Position numbers and translations under genes: made by a program
Notes under the pieces: model-generated
Database searches by the model: none
Told to the model about the DNA's origin: nothing
What the model saw: only the letters and a program-made list of their open reading frames with translations
NCBI GenBank assembly: GCA_900318795.1
Contig: ONLU01000003.1
Location: 1 to 64,000 of the forward strand
Length of the DNA stretch: 64,000 nt
Direction of reading: 5' to 3'
Origin: an uncultured Prevotellaceae bacterium
GTDB lineage: Bacteria; Bacteroidota; Bacteroidia; Bacteroidales; Bacteroidaceae
Part shown: positions 7,935-17,800 of the stretch, one piece after another
Layout: each line of letters starts with the position of its first letter
Position numbering within the stretch: position 1 is the stretch's first letter

Positions 7935-8786
7935 TTACTTATCCTGTATGGCATCGCGGCATTGCTCCATGAGCCACTTAGGCGTGGACGTAGCCCCACA
8001 AATGCCAACGGTCTGAATGCCGTCAAGCCAAGTAGGGTCTATTTCTTCCGGTCCTTCAATGAGGTGGGTGTTCGGATTCACACGCTTGCACTCGTTGAAG
8101 AGTACTTTGCCGTTTGAACTTTTACGTCCGCAGACAAAGAGTATCAAATCGTGGCGGGTGGCAAACTGCGAAATGTTTGGCATCCGGTTTGCTACGGAGC
8201 GGCAGATGGTGTCAAAGCTTTTGAAAGTGGCTCCCGCAGCCATATGACCTTGAATATATTCGATGATACGGTGAAACTCGTCCAACGACTTTGTTGTCTG
8301 CGAATACAAATAGATGTCACGCGTAAAGTCAAGTTTCGTCACTTCGTCAAAGTTCTCAATGACAATGGCCTTTGACTGGGTTTGTCCCACCAGTCCCAAC
8401 ACCTCAGCATGTCCTTTCTTGCCAAAGATGACAATCTGACCATCTCCTGCTTCAAACTGTTTCTTGATGCGCTTCTGCAACTGAAGCACCACGGGGCAAG
8501 TTGCATCGATAATCTCGATGTTATTGCTACGAGCCAGTTCATAGGTCTCAGGCGGTTCTCCGTGGGCCCGCAACAACACCTTGACATGATGGAGCTGTCG
8601 CATCTGGTCGTGATCGATGGTCACCAATCCCATGCTCCGCAACCGTTCGCACTCCATTCCGTTGTGCACAATGTCACCCAAACAATAGAGCGTCTCGCCC
8701 TTGCCCAGTTCTTCCTCGGCTTTCTGGATGGCGGTGGTCACCCCGAAACAGAAGCCGCTGCCATTGTCTATTTCGATTTGGAGCAT
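7935..8786 (-). CDS. ispH: 4-hydroxy-3-methylbut-2-enyl diphosphate reductase
   Basis: The last enzyme of the MEP isoprenoid pathway, an iron-sulfur reductase making IPP and DMAPP. The three cluster cysteines are in GSGFCFGVTTAI, IDATCPVVLQLQ and VGICGATSTPKWL. The active-site stretch RAHGEPPETYELA is visible. It is 283 aa, typical of the short bacterial form. Its start lies 19 bp inside the end of meaB, indicating translational coupling within a minus-strand operon. Confidence 0.95.
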   Translation of the reverse strand: MLQIEIDNGSGFCFGVTTAIQKAEEELGKGETLYCLGDIVHNGMECERLRSMGLVTIDHDQMRQLHHVKVLLRAHGEPPETYELARSNNIEIIDATCPVVLQLQKRIKKQFEAGDGQIVIFGKKGHAEVLGLVGQTQSKAIVIENFDEVTKLDFTRDIYLYSQTTKSLDEFHRIIEYIQGHMAAGATFKSFDTICRSVANRMPNISQFATRHDLILFVCGRKSSNGKVLFNECKRVNPNTHLIEGPEEIDPTWLDGIQTVGICGATSTPKWLMEQCRDAIQDK

Positions 8787-9877
8787 AATTGGTCAAAATA
8801 AGTGTCCAGCAACTGCTGGGCAGCCATGAAACTGGTCTGGTCACCTTCGAGTACAGAACGCTCGGCCTGCTGCAGCCGCTGCTGTATCAAAGCGTCATTA
8901 TAAAAGCTGAGCCGCAACTGTTCATTGATGGTTTCATACATCCAGTACTTGGCCTGTTCGTTGCGTCGATAGTTGAAATAGCCATTCTGCTTGACAAAGT
9001 CAATATACTGATAGATCATGTCCCACACCTCCTTGATGCCAAGTCCGAAGAAGCCACTATAGCACAGCACCTTGGGTAGCCATCCGCTCTCGGGCATGGG
9101 AAAGAAATGGAGTGCGTTACGGAAATTGGTGGCTGCCATCTGACACTTGTCTACATTCTCACCGTCGCACTTGTTGATGACGATGCCATCGGAAATCTCC
9201 ATGATACCACGCTTGATGCCCTGCAGTTCATCACCGGTTCCTGCCAGCTGAATGAGCAGGAAGAAGTCGACCATGGAATGACAGGCCGTCTCGCTCTGCC
9301 CCACTCCAACCGTCTCAACGAATATCTTGTCAAAGCCCGCAGCCTCACAAAGAATAATCGTCTCACGCGTCTTACGAGCCACACCACCCAGAGAACCGGC
9401 TGTAGGACTAGGACGAATGAAAGAATCGGGATGTACGGAGAGCTTCTCCATACGTGTCTTATCACCCAGAATACTACCCTTCGAGCGTTCCGACGACGGG
9501 TCTATGGCCAATACCGCCAACTTACCACCCTTCTCGTTCAGCACATGTATGCCAAAGGCATCAATGCTGGTAGACTTGCCAGCGCCTGGAACACCGCTGA
9601 TACCCACCCGGATGCTATTACCGCTGTAGGGCAGGCACTTGTTGATGACCTCCTGAGCCTTGGCCTGGTGGTCGGGATTGACGCTTTCAACCAGCGTCAC
9701 GGCTTGCGACAAGATGGTGACATCGCCTTTGACAATGCCTTCCACCATCTCTGCTGCGCTGAGTTCACGCCGACGGAAGCGGTTACGCTTCATGTAAGGA
9801 TTAATGATGGCAGGTTGTTCTACGCCGCTGTTGACCTGCAAGCCTGCATATTCTGAACTGTTCTCTGGATGTTCCAT
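8768..9877 (-). CDS. meaB: Methylmalonyl-CoA mutase-associated GTPase MeaB
   Basis: A 369-aa G3E-type GTPase that protects and reloads B12-dependent methylmalonyl-CoA mutase. Motifs are GVPGAGKSTSIDAFG (P-loop), AVLAIDPSSERSKGSILGDK, IFVETVGVGQSE (switch region) and GIVINKCDGEN (base recognition, NKxD). Succinate-to-propionate metabolism in Bacteroidales uses this mutase, so the gene fits the organism. It lies 15 bp after DUF1573 and overlaps ispH. Confidence 0.92.
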   Translation of the reverse strand: MEHPENSSEYAGLQVNSGVEQPAIINPYMKRNRFRRRELSAAEMVEGIVKGDVTILSQAVTLVESVNPDHQAKAQEVINKCLPYSGNSIRVGISGVPGAGKSTSIDAFGIHVLNEKGGKLAVLAIDPSSERSKGSILGDKTRMEKLSVHPDSFIRPSPTAGSLGGVARKTRETIILCEAAGFDKIFVETVGVGQSETACHSMVDFFLLIQLAGTGDELQGIKRGIMEISDGIVINKCDGENVDKCQMAATNFRNALHFFPMPESGWLPKVLCYSGFFGLGIKEVWDMIYQYIDFVKQNGYFNYRRNEQAKYWMYETINEQLRLSFYNDALIQQRLQQAERSVLEGDQTSFMAAQQLLDTYFDQLCSKSK

Positions 9878-9892
9878 AATATATATAATAAG

Positions 9893-10930
9893 TTATTGAG
9901 CATTAATTTCGATGGTTACTTTAGCCTTTTCGGAGTCGTTGGTAATCATGAGAATACGCGGACGGGTACGTACCCTCTTCAGTTCGTCACGTATGGCAGT
10001 CACCTTCAACTTCGTAGACTCACCCGGCTGCAAACGGCTCTTACCTAACGACACTCTCAGCCCGCGTGTAAACATCTGCATCGAAGTAATCTTCAACTCC
10101 GAAAGGCCAGAATTGGTTATATCTATGACTTCGGTCTTCTTTTTCTTTCCTTCGAAGTAGATGTCCACCTTTTCCTTGGACAACCGGATGACTGGCGGAT
10201 TCTGTACTGGGCCGGCAAAAGGAGGCAGCAACACCACAGAGAGTCCAATCTCATGATCTTGCCGTACCTTGTCGCCTGGATTACTGCCCAAATAGACCGA
10301 ACTCTGCGTGAGACCGAAGTCATGCAACTTGGAACTGTTCAAATGAACCGTAATCTTACCCGTCTTGCCTGGTCGAAGTTCTTCTGGTGTTACTGTTGCC
10401 GTCAGATAAGACGGCAGGTGCATCAGTATAGGATGACAGGTCTTTGTTCCGTTGTTGTAGATCTTCAACACCTGTGTCAACTGGTCACCCTTGTTGGCAT
10501 CAGCAAATTCCAGATAGTTCTTGTCAATACGCAGCCCTCCCATCTCTACAGGATAGTCAGCAGAGAGGTCAATATAATCCTCTAACACCTGTCCTTTCAT
10601 GCGGATGTAGAAAGGTTTCGACGAGGCATTGGTCTTGATGGCCGCCTGCTTGTCAAAGTGGCCCAATTGCTTGGCATCGTACGTCATCCGTATCTGGAAC
10701 TTGTCAGTAAGCGTCCCCTTCGGATAGTCTACGACGGTACAATTGCAGTCGGGCTGGACAGCCTCAATGCTGACCTTGCCTTTGGCTTTCAATTCAAATA
10801 CCGCTGTGACAGGCTGTTTCCAGCCGGTTCGTCCTACGTCGACGGTCGACTTGGCGATTGTCAGTTTCTGGGCACTTACACTCAAAGGCAAAAAGGCCAA
10901 AAGGTACAATAATAAATTACGGTTTGCCAT
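9893..10930 (-). CDS. DUF1573 domain protein, exported
   Basis: The start MANRNLLLYLLAFLPLSVSAQ gives a clean signal peptide, so 10930 is preferred over the ATG at 10954, which overlaps the upstream gene. The mature 320-odd residues carry an N-terminal DUF1573 Ig-like domain with the typical CNCTVVDYPKG segment (near residue 60). At least two further Ig-like segments follow (LEFADANKGDQLTQVLKIYN and VDIYFEGKKKKTEVIDITNS). The role is unknown; an extracytoplasmic binding or scaffold function is inferred. It starts 10 bp downstream of the alpha-2-macroglobulin gene. Confidence 0.8.
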   Translation of the reverse strand: MANRNLLLYLLAFLPLSVSAQKLTIAKSTVDVGRTGWKQPVTAVFELKAKGKVSIEAVQPDCNCTVVDYPKGTLTDKFQIRMTYDAKQLGHFDKQAAIKTNASSKPFYIRMKGQVLEDYIDLSADYPVEMGGLRIDKNYLEFADANKGDQLTQVLKIYNNGTKTCHPILMHLPSYLTATVTPEELRPGKTGKITVHLNSSKLHDFGLTQSSVYLGSNPGDKVRQDHEIGLSVVLLPPFAGPVQNPPVIRLSKEKVDIYFEGKKKKTEVIDITNSGLSELKITSMQMFTRGLRVSLGKSRLQPGESTKLKVTAIRDELKRVRTRPRILMITNDSEKAKVTIEINAQ

Positions 10931-10940
10931 ATTTCTTTCT

Positions 10941-13900
10941 TTATTTATTAACATTAAGGGTTAACGAGGGTGCCGTTGCACGATACTCCGGAGCGTAGGC
11001 ACAGCCCACGGTACAAGTACCGCTCTCGTATTGTCCGGCACGGTCTATATAGTATTCTGTCTCTATCACATGCTTGCCCTTGGCCAACCCTGAATAGAAG
11101 TAATGGGTGGCATGGTCCTTGGGCGATACATAGGCTCCCTGCTGATAGCCCGACAACTGGCGGACGGGTTCCATGCAAGCAGCCCGACGATCAACCACCT
11201 GTACGAAGTCCAGGTCGCGGGCAGACTCTATCGTTATGCGCACCTTCACACGGTTGCCAACACTCAGAGGGCGCTGTGACAAGACTTCACGCTTGATGGT
11301 GATGCCGCTTTGCGATGCTGACACGTCAGAGGTTTTCTGCAGGAACTGTGCATAGACAGCCCCCCAGGATGTTCCTTCGCTGGTCTTTGTGGCAGTAAAG
11401 GAGTGTCCTTGTGGAGCATTGACGGTAGCCTTGACATAACCCAGGCCAGCCGTAGCTTGAGGCAGGTCCAAGGGTTGCTGGTCGATGGCCAGCACAGCCT
11501 GTTGATGCTGATTGCTCAAAAGACGCTGATGACTCGGAGAACTCAGGAACGACCAGATGGCATTCACGCTGTTGATGGGTGTGTCCCATGCCTGGGTACG
11601 TTTCTCTTGGAGCAGCCAGCGGTGCATCTCGTCGACCGTCTGCTGGTCTTGGGGAGTCACAGCCTGTATCGCCTCTATGGCTGCCACCTCTGTGGGAATC
11701 TTGTAGTCGTACCACGAATAGGAAGCCCGTGGTGTATCGTAATAACGTCCCATCTCCTCTGTATAGACGGTGTACTCCTTCAAACTTTGTACATACTCCT
11801 TGGCGAGTTTCTGTTCTCCGTTCTTAGCCAGCACGATAGCTGTCAGGGCCTTCTCGTACATGGTCTGTCGCTTGATGTCCTTCTTCAGCAGACGAACCAG
11901 ATAGTCGTTGGCTGACTTAACAGCATTTGTCAACTGACGTCCATCGAGCGCACAGAGATACAACCATCGAAGAGCCGTAAACGAGGGGAATGAGGGCTTG
12001 TAGCCTTTCTTCTCCTGCTTTTTCAATTCACTCACTACGTCTACCATCTCACGCCCCATATAACCAAAGGCCTTGTCGTACAACGCCTTCGTACCCTGCT
12101 GTTGTCCTGCCATCTGGTTCAGTCGTACCAGCATTTCCTCAATGGCTACGGTGATATAGGTGCTGCCCTGCATACCAGGATACCAGGAGAAGGAACCATC
12201 CGGATTCTGCAACTTCCTGAGTTTTTCCAAAGCCGTAGAGAGCCGGTTGCTGATGATATTCTCGTCGAAGAAGTCGGCCAGACGCTGTTTCTGCTCTGTC
12301 TCACGGTCGGCAGCAGCCACCCAGGGCGTCTCGTTAAGCACCAGGTCCTTCAGTTCCTGATTCTTTGACAGTTGAGAGTTGAGGGTTGAGAGTTGTGAGT
12401 TTTCGCGCTTCCACTGTTCGAAGACAGTCTTCACCTGCGGGCTCTGTGCCAGCAGCGTCTTGGCCAGAAGGTTTGAATAGTAGGAAGCGGCTTGGTCAAT
12501 AGCGCTCTCTTCATGAGGCTGTCCGATGACTGGCAATGCCTGAACCATCAGCCAGACAGGATTATTGGTGTACTCCACCGTCAGTTTCTGTTGAGTAGTT
12601 CCCTGCGGGAAGAGGGTGGTCAAATCGACTGTCTTCACACCGGGCTCATGCTGGGTGAAAGGTACTGTCTTGGTGACATACTCTCGATTGGAGAGTACGG
12701 GCAGATAGTGCTGTTCCCCATCGCTAAAGCCTTCCCGGCCATCAGTCATTGCCAAGGCAGACACCTTACAGGTAAACAACGTTGGCTTCAGTACGGAAGC
12801 AGGAATCCGGAAACTGACTGCAACAGTCTTTCCTGCCTCCACCACGAAGGGTTCCGAGAGCGACAGCACCTCTGACTCCATGTCGTAGAGCCGGAGCAAA
12901 GCCGTACCGTTTTTCAGGATATGCTCACCTGTGTTGACGATGCGCATGGTGATGGTAGCCTCATCGCCTTCACGCAGGAATCGCGGCATATTGGGCTGAA
13001 CCATCAGTTCTTTCTGGGCCACGGTTTCTGCATCAATGTAGCCATACAGCATATCGGCCGTATGGGCCACACCCATCAATCGCCATGTGGTCAGGCTCTC
13101 CGGCAGCGTAAACTTCAGCGTCACCCCACCCTCGTGGTCAGTCTCCAACTGGGGATAGAAGAATGCTGTCTCATTCAGATTTTCGCGTAGCGCCACCTGT
13201 TCTTTCTGCTGAGGCTCTTCTGAGGTCTGGACACTATTGTTTTTACTAACGAGTTCAAGATCTGCCGTCGCTGCCTCGTCACTAACCGCCTCGTCGAACG
13301 AACCAACGGCAGTCTGGCTTTCAGCCATTGCCGACACCTTGGAAGCCTTGGCGTACATCATCGCACCACGTATACGAATGGGATAGTGGTAATAGGGATA
13401 GACGCTACTGTCGAAATGGCTATAGTCGAAGGCGGGAACGTCCAGCATCTTGAAAGGCTTGTAGCCAGAGAGTCCCAGACTGCCCCACGAACGCCACTGC
13501 CAACTGGTAGAAGGCATAGGCTGATAAGTGGAAGGGACGAAGCCCCATTGATGCTCGCGAATCTGGTCGAGGCTCTTGTCGTAGAGCACCGCCAGGAGTG
13601 AAGCCTGGGCGGGCTTGCCGTCAGGCATCTGTATCTTCAGCCGCCACTCTTCCTGCTGTCCTGGTGTCAGGCGGTCGCGGAAGGTCTCCCACGTCATCTT
13701 CAACTTCTTGTCCGGCATGGGACGCATGATGGTATGATGATACCTGTAGCACTTGCCGTCCTTGACCCAGGCATAGGTCAGCAACAAACCGTTGCCGTAT
13801 TCCTCCTTGTAGGTGAACTTACGATTCAGCAGACTGGCATTGAGCTTCACCGCTCCGCTCTCCAAGACCTTGTCGCCGGCATAGATGCCATAGACGATGT

Positions 13901-16307
13901 GTAGGTCTGGGTCTGACGATCCCACCTGCAAGGTCACGGGACTGCCGTCGTGGGGGAACTGCATGTGTGATAAGTAGAACCAGTCATGCGTCTGGTAGGC
14001 TGGCACCTGGTCGTCCAAGCCGAACACCACAAACTTCAGGTCTATGGTGTCCTGCTCACAAACAGCTTCCAAGCGGTGCTCTCCACTGGAGAGACGAGTG
14101 TTGAAAAGTGAGAGGCGGGCATTGGCTGCACACTCCTTCCACTTACCATTGTCTATACGATATTTTACCGTACCGGAAATCTCCTTGCCGGCAGCATTGC
14201 GACGGCTGAAGGTCACCTCCGGCAGTTGGTCCTTGCGCACTTGTTGGGGCAGGTCACAGGTCAAAGCGGTAGGTTTAGTGCCTAAAGGCAGCATCATGGT
14301 ACCGCTATGGCTCTCGCCTGCCATATCGGTCACATCGGCCTCAACCACAAAGTGATAGAACATAGTCTGGTTGCCCTGGTCGTCTGGCAACAACATGGGC
14401 ATCTCAACGGCAAATGTACCGTCATCGCCCGTTGTGGTCTCTGCTTCGTTCATCACTTCTTCCTGCAGGCCTCGACCCATGTAGCCTCCCTGCCAATAGA
14501 GGGAGTAGGACATCCACCAGTAGGCTACACGGCGCTTGACGGTATAATGCACTTTGGCACCCTGTACGGGCACACCGGCATAACTCAGGACTTTAGCCTG
14601 TGCTCGTACCGTATCACCACTTTGATATGGCTTGTTGTATTCCGGAAACTCCACCTGGAACGTAGGGCGCTTGTATTCCTCTACGCTGAAACTGGTGCTG
14701 GCACCACTGGCACGAATAGTAAAACGGCCGTTCAGCAGTCCTGTGGGCAAGGTAAACTCAGTAGCACACTTGCCGAAGGCATCGGTCGTCAGCTGCTTCT
14801 CGGCCAACAGTTTGTAGTTGGCATCACGCAGTTCCAATTTGACCTGCTTATTGCTGACTGCCACATTGTCGATGGCCGACTGTTCTTTCCAGACAATAGC
14901 TGCCACATGGACAATCTGGCCGGGACGGTAGATGCTGCGGTCGGTAAACAGGTTTATATGCTCCGTATTGTTCTGACGGTCGTAATAGGTATAGCGTCCA
15001 TAGCTATCCATTGACGGGCAATAGTTGTCTGTCGGCGTATAGGCAAATACGGCTGACGGACGTGTCTTTCCCTCTTTCAGAATAGCCTCGCCCTGCAGGT
15101 TGCAAGCCTGTTCCTCAGTACGCTTTGGCTGATTCCAGCCTGAGCGATAAGTCAACTTCAGAACGGCATTAGGAAGGGGCTGACCCGTACGGGCATCGAC
15201 CACGACGTAGCGCATCTGGTCTTGGGGCATGGCCTGAGTCATCACACGCACACCGGAAACAAAATACAAGGCCCGTGCGGTATCCATTCCCGGACTGACA
15301 CACTCCAGCAGATAGACGCCAGGAGTCAATCCTTCAAGCAGGAAGGAATCTTTGAACTCCTCCTGTTCAGGATGCTTGCTGAAGGTCAAAGTACGCGAAT
15401 GGCTGGTCACTTCGGTCATGCCAGCCTTGATGCGGGCTAAATCTCCAGACTCATTGATATTCAGTTCAGTATCACCTTTCAGCGTGGTACGGTAGACATG
15501 CAGGGTCAGCGTGGTGATGTTTCTCAGATTGAAGAGTTTCACCATCTGTGCTTCGCCAGGCATAGCCACCCGCTGCGACAGGTGCATCTGATACGTGGGA
15601 TAGGTCATGCCCATCCATAGATTCTGACGTTTCTTGGCTATCACACCAGCCTCGGGCAGGTCGCCATACAGCGCTGCCAGCGAATCGAATTCTTCAATAG
15701 TGTTAGCTGTCCGTAACGCCAAATGGCAGAGGGCACGCCGATAGCCCTTCCGGGTGTAATAGTCCTTGAGCCATTGCCACTCACCCAACTCGCTACCAAC
15801 CACACTCAGCAGGTCGTCACCAAAAGCCTGACTGTCTTTCCCCGTCACCACGAAGGGGGAGAAGCCAACGGCCTTCTGCCCTGCCAGCATCTCCGGATGC
15901 GCTTTCGCCTGCTGGCGATAGCGCTGTGCCTGGACATCTGTGTCGTCACCCAACTGAGGATTGTCATCGTAGACCTTAGTCAGTACGGTAGCATAGACAG
16001 CTGCCAGAACGGGGTCTTTCACCGACTGGAACTGGTTTTCCAGTCTGCTGACGGCTGGTCGCAGAGAGTCTGGAGCCACCTCGGCCTGCAGGCGTGCATG
16101 CAACAGGGTTGACTTCAGCAGTTGACCGTAGGCACGTTCTTTCTGCGCCTTTGCCTCTATCTTCTTCAAGTGCTGGATAGCCGTCTGGGGAAGGTCTTTC
16201 TGCCGGGCCTCCTCCACCTGCTTCCACCATTGTTGATATGTCTGAGCTGTGATTCCCATAGATATGAGCAGCAATGCTGCCATCAATACCATCCATTTAC
16301 GTGTCAT
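10941..16307 (-). CDS. Alpha-2-macroglobulin-family protein lacking a thioester motif
   Basis: A 1788-aa exported protein. The signal peptide is MALLLISMGITAQT-like, followed by an alpha-helical N-terminal region (about 20-230). MG-type beta domains follow; FTDRSIYRPGQIVHVAAIVWK near residue 455 is the classic macroglobulin block. The A2M core comes next (TLPESLTTWRLMGVAHT near 1070), then an alpha/alpha-toroid domain. The toroid opens with PHEESAIDQAASYYSNLL where thioester forms have CxEQ; here the Cys and Glu are absent, so covalent trapping is not expected. A short insert near residue 1303 (SQLSTLNSQLS) is encoded by a 7-bp repeat. It is the first gene of the A2M-DUF1573-meaB-ispH operon. 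Confidence 0.85.
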   Translation of the reverse strand: MTRKWMVLMAALLLISMGITAQTYQQWWKQVEEARQKDLPQTAIQHLKKIEAKAQKERAYGQLLKSTLLHARLQAEVAPDSLRPAVSRLENQFQSVKDPVLAAVYATVLTKVYDDNPQLGDDTDVQAQRYRQQAKAHPEMLAGQKAVGFSPFVVTGKDSQAFGDDLLSVVGSELGEWQWLKDYYTRKGYRRALCHLALRTANTIEEFDSLAALYGDLPEAGVIAKKRQNLWMGMTYPTYQMHLSQRVAMPGEAQMVKLFNLRNITTLTLHVYRTTLKGDTELNINESGDLARIKAGMTEVTSHSRTLTFSKHPEQEEFKDSFLLEGLTPGVYLLECVSPGMDTARALYFVSGVRVMTQAMPQDQMRYVVVDARTGQPLPNAVLKLTYRSGWNQPKRTEEQACNLQGEAILKEGKTRPSAVFAYTPTDNYCPSMDSYGRYTYYDRQNNTEHINLFTDRSIYRPGQIVHVAAIVWKEQSAIDNVAVSNKQVKLELRDANYKLLAEKQLTTDAFGKCATEFTLPTGLLNGRFTIRASGASTSFSVEEYKRPTFQVEFPEYNKPYQSGDTVRAQAKVLSYAGVPVQGAKVHYTVKRRVAYWWMSYSLYWQGGYMGRGLQEEVMNEAETTTGDDGTFAVEMPMLLPDDQGNQTMFYHFVVEADVTDMAGESHSGTMMLPLGTKPTALTCDLPQQVRKDQLPEVTFSRRNAAGKEISGTVKYRIDNGKWKECAANARLSLFNTRLSSGEHRLEAVCEQDTIDLKFVVFGLDDQVPAYQTHDWFYLSHMQFPHDGSPVTLQVGSSDPDLHIVYGIYAGDKVLESGAVKLNASLLNRKFTYKEEYGNGLLLTYAWVKDGKCYRYHHTIMRPMPDKKLKMTWETFRDRLTPGQQEEWRLKIQMPDGKPAQASLLAVLYDKSLDQIREHQWGFVPSTYQPMPSTSWQWRSWGSLGLSGYKPFKMLDVPAFDYSHFDSSVYPYYHYPIRIRGAMMYAKASKVSAMAESQTAVGSFDEAVSDEAATADLELVSKNNSVQTSEEPQQKEQVALRENLNETAFFYPQLETDHEGGVTLKFTLPESLTTWRLMGVAHTADMLYGYIDAETVAQKELMVQPNMPRFLREGDEATITMRIVNTGEHILKNGTALLRLYDMESEVLSLSEPFVVEAGKTVAVSFRIPASVLKPTLFTCKVSALAMTDGREGFSDGEQHYLPVLSNREYVTKTVPFTQHEPGVKTVDLTTLFPQGTTQQKLTVEYTNNPVWLMVQALPVIGQPHEESAIDQAASYYSNLLAKTLLAQSPQVKTVFEQWKRENSQLSTLNSQLSKNQELKDLVLNETPWVAAADRETEQKQRLADFFDENIISNRLSTALEKLRKLQNPDGSFSWYPGMQGSTYITVAIEEMLVRLNQMAGQQQGTKALYDKAFGYMGREMVDVVSELKKQEKKGYKPSFPSFTALRWLYLCALDGRQLTNAVKSANDYLVRLLKKDIKRQTMYEKALTAIVLAKNGEQKLAKEYVQSLKEYTVYTEEMGRYYDTPRASYSWYDYKIPTEVAAIEAIQAVTPQDQQTVDEMHRWLLQEKRTQAWDTPINSVNAIWSFLSSPSHQRLLSNQHQQAVLAIDQQPLDLPQATAGLGYVKATVNAPQGHSFTATKTSEGTSWGAVYAQFLQKTSDVSASQSGITIKREVLSQRPLSVGNRVKVRITIESARDLDFVQVVDRRAACMEPVRQLSGYQQGAYVSPKDHATHYFYSGLAKGKHVIETEYYIDRAGQYESGTCTVGCAYAPEYRATAPSLTLNVNK
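12368..12402. repeat. Heptad array inside the alpha-2-macroglobulin gene
   Basis: Five 7-bp units (ACAGTTG, AGAGTTG, AGGGTTG, AGAGTTG, TGAGTTT) fall inside the coding frame. They add a low-complexity Ser/Gln/Leu/Asn stretch between toroid helices. Confidence 0.75.
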
Positions 16308-16332
16308 ACGCGATTAATCATAATAATAGGTA

Positions 16333-16340
16333 CAAAGGTA
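16333..16340 (-). promoter_or_regulatory. -7 box of the alpha-2-macroglobulin operon
   Basis: The minus strand reads TACCTTTG 25 bp upstream of the ATG at 16307. Confidence 0.55.
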
Positions 16341-16362
16341 ACCAAAAATGGTCAAATATCAG

Positions 16363-17700
16363 TCATCTATTATCAATTATTAAATATCTTTGCCAATAGA
16401 TAACGCTCTGCACCAAACCGCGTGCCAGCAGATAGAGCACCATGGCAAGCCAAAGCCCGTGGTTGCCCATTTGGGGCACCAGCAGGAGTATAACAGCAAA
16501 AAACAACAGGGCTGCTATGCACGACGACCAGAGCATACCGCGCGTCTGGGTAATGCCGATGAAAACTCCGTCCCACACGAAAGCGGCCACTCCCGCAGCA
16601 GGTACCAGATAGGCCCACCACACGTACTGGCGGGACGCATTGACCACACCTGGTTCGTCGGTCAGCAGTCGCAGGAAGGGCATACCACCCAACACATAGA
16701 CAGCCGTGAAGAGCACCGTCATCCCCAGCCCCCAGGCGAAGAGCCTGCGAACCACAGCATGGAATGCATCGTAGTTGGCTGCTCCCCAGTAGCGTCCGCC
16801 CAATGCCTCACCGGCAAAGGCAAAACCGTCCATCATATAGGAGAAGAGCAGATAGAGTTGCAGCAACAACGTATTGACGGCCAGGATGGTTGCTCCCTGC
16901 CGTGCCCCGACTGAGGTAAAGTAAAGGTTGACAGCCACCAGGAAAAGGGTACGCAAAAAGATGTCCCGGTTGACACGCAGGAAAGCGGCGAAAGGAGCCA
17001 AACGCCCTTCACCCAATGTTTTAGTATTCAACGAACGAAACAAATCTTTCCATCTGATTATCAACTTTTTATAATATACACACAAAAGAGCGATTCCAAC
17101 CATTAATCCCACGTATTGGGCTATGACGGTTCCCAGGGCAACGCCCTCTACCTTCATGCCCAGCCCATAGACCAATATCAACGAGGCCACGATGTTGACC
17201 ACGTTCTGCAGGATGCTGACCACCATCGGCAGACGGGTATTCTGCATACCGATAAACCAGCCGTTCAGCCCATACAGTCCCAATACTGCCGGAGCACCCC
17301 AAACTACGATATGATAGTAAGTGACAGCCAGCGGACGTACATCGTGCGTAGGACCTATAAACCACATCATCAGTTCGCAGAGCGGTACCTGCAACAGCAG
17401 AATCAGCAAGGCAACGGCCAGCGAAACCAAGGCCGAGCGGGCTAACAGTCTCATCACCTCAACCCTATCATGCCTTCCCCAGGCCTGGGCCGTCAAGCCG
17501 CTGGTACCCATGCGCAGGAAGCCAAACACCCAGTACACCAAATTGAAAATCATCGACCCTACAGCAATGGCCGCCATATAGGCCGCCTCACCCATATGTC
17601 CCACGATGGCAGTATCCACCAATCCCAGCAGGGGAACGGTGACATTGGTCACGATAGCCGGCAGGGCCAACTTGAGAATTTGAGTATTGTACATATCCAT
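16363..17700 (-). CDS. MATE family efflux transporter
   Basis: An inner-membrane multidrug/toxin exporter driven by Na+ or H+. About 12 hydrophobic segments are readable in 445 aa. The family-defining start ILKLALPAIVTNVTVPLLGL and VDTAIVGHMG are followed by the internal pseudo-repeat beginning near DIFLRTLFLVAVNLYF. The start MDMYNTQILK at 17700 is chosen; an in-frame ATG at 17760 would place the promoter box inside the gene. It is divergent from the gene at 17801. The DinF/NorM-like subgroup is likely, substrate unknown. Confidence 0.88.
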   Translation of the reverse strand: MDMYNTQILKLALPAIVTNVTVPLLGLVDTAIVGHMGEAAYMAAIAVGSMIFNLVYWVFGFLRMGTSGLTAQAWGRHDRVEVMRLLARSALVSLAVALLILLLQVPLCELMMWFIGPTHDVRPLAVTYYHIVVWGAPAVLGLYGLNGWFIGMQNTRLPMVVSILQNVVNIVASLILVYGLGMKVEGVALGTVIAQYVGLMVGIALLCVYYKKLIIRWKDLFRSLNTKTLGEGRLAPFAAFLRVNRDIFLRTLFLVAVNLYFTSVGARQGATILAVNTLLLQLYLLFSYMMDGFAFAGEALGGRYWGAANYDAFHAVVRRLFAWGLGMTVLFTAVYVLGGMPFLRLLTDEPGVVNASRQYVWWAYLVPAAGVAAFVWDGVFIGITQTRGMLWSSCIAALLFFAVILLLVPQMGNHGLWLAMVLYLLARGLVQSVIYWQRYLIIDNR

Positions 17701-17708
17701 AACGGCCA

Positions 17709-17716
17709 CAAAGGTA
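17709..17716 (-). promoter_or_regulatory. -7 box of the MATE gene
   Basis: The minus strand reads TACCTTTG 8 bp upstream of the ATG at 17700, so the mRNA would have a leader of only a few bases. Confidence 0.6.
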
Positions 17717-17747
17717 CAAAGTTTTTCATGAAAAAAAAGGCATATCT

Positions 17748-17778
17748 TTTGTCGTTTCACTTTTTTTACTTAACTTTG
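17748..17778 (+). promoter_or_regulatory. Complete Bacteroidetes promoter for the 17801-22915 run
   Basis: TTTG at 17748-17751, 19 bp, then TAACTTTG at 17771-17778. Both elements match the Bacteroidetes consensus. The first ATG is at 17801. Confidence 0.7.
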
Positions 17779-17800
17779 CCGAAAACTTACCGAATAAATT

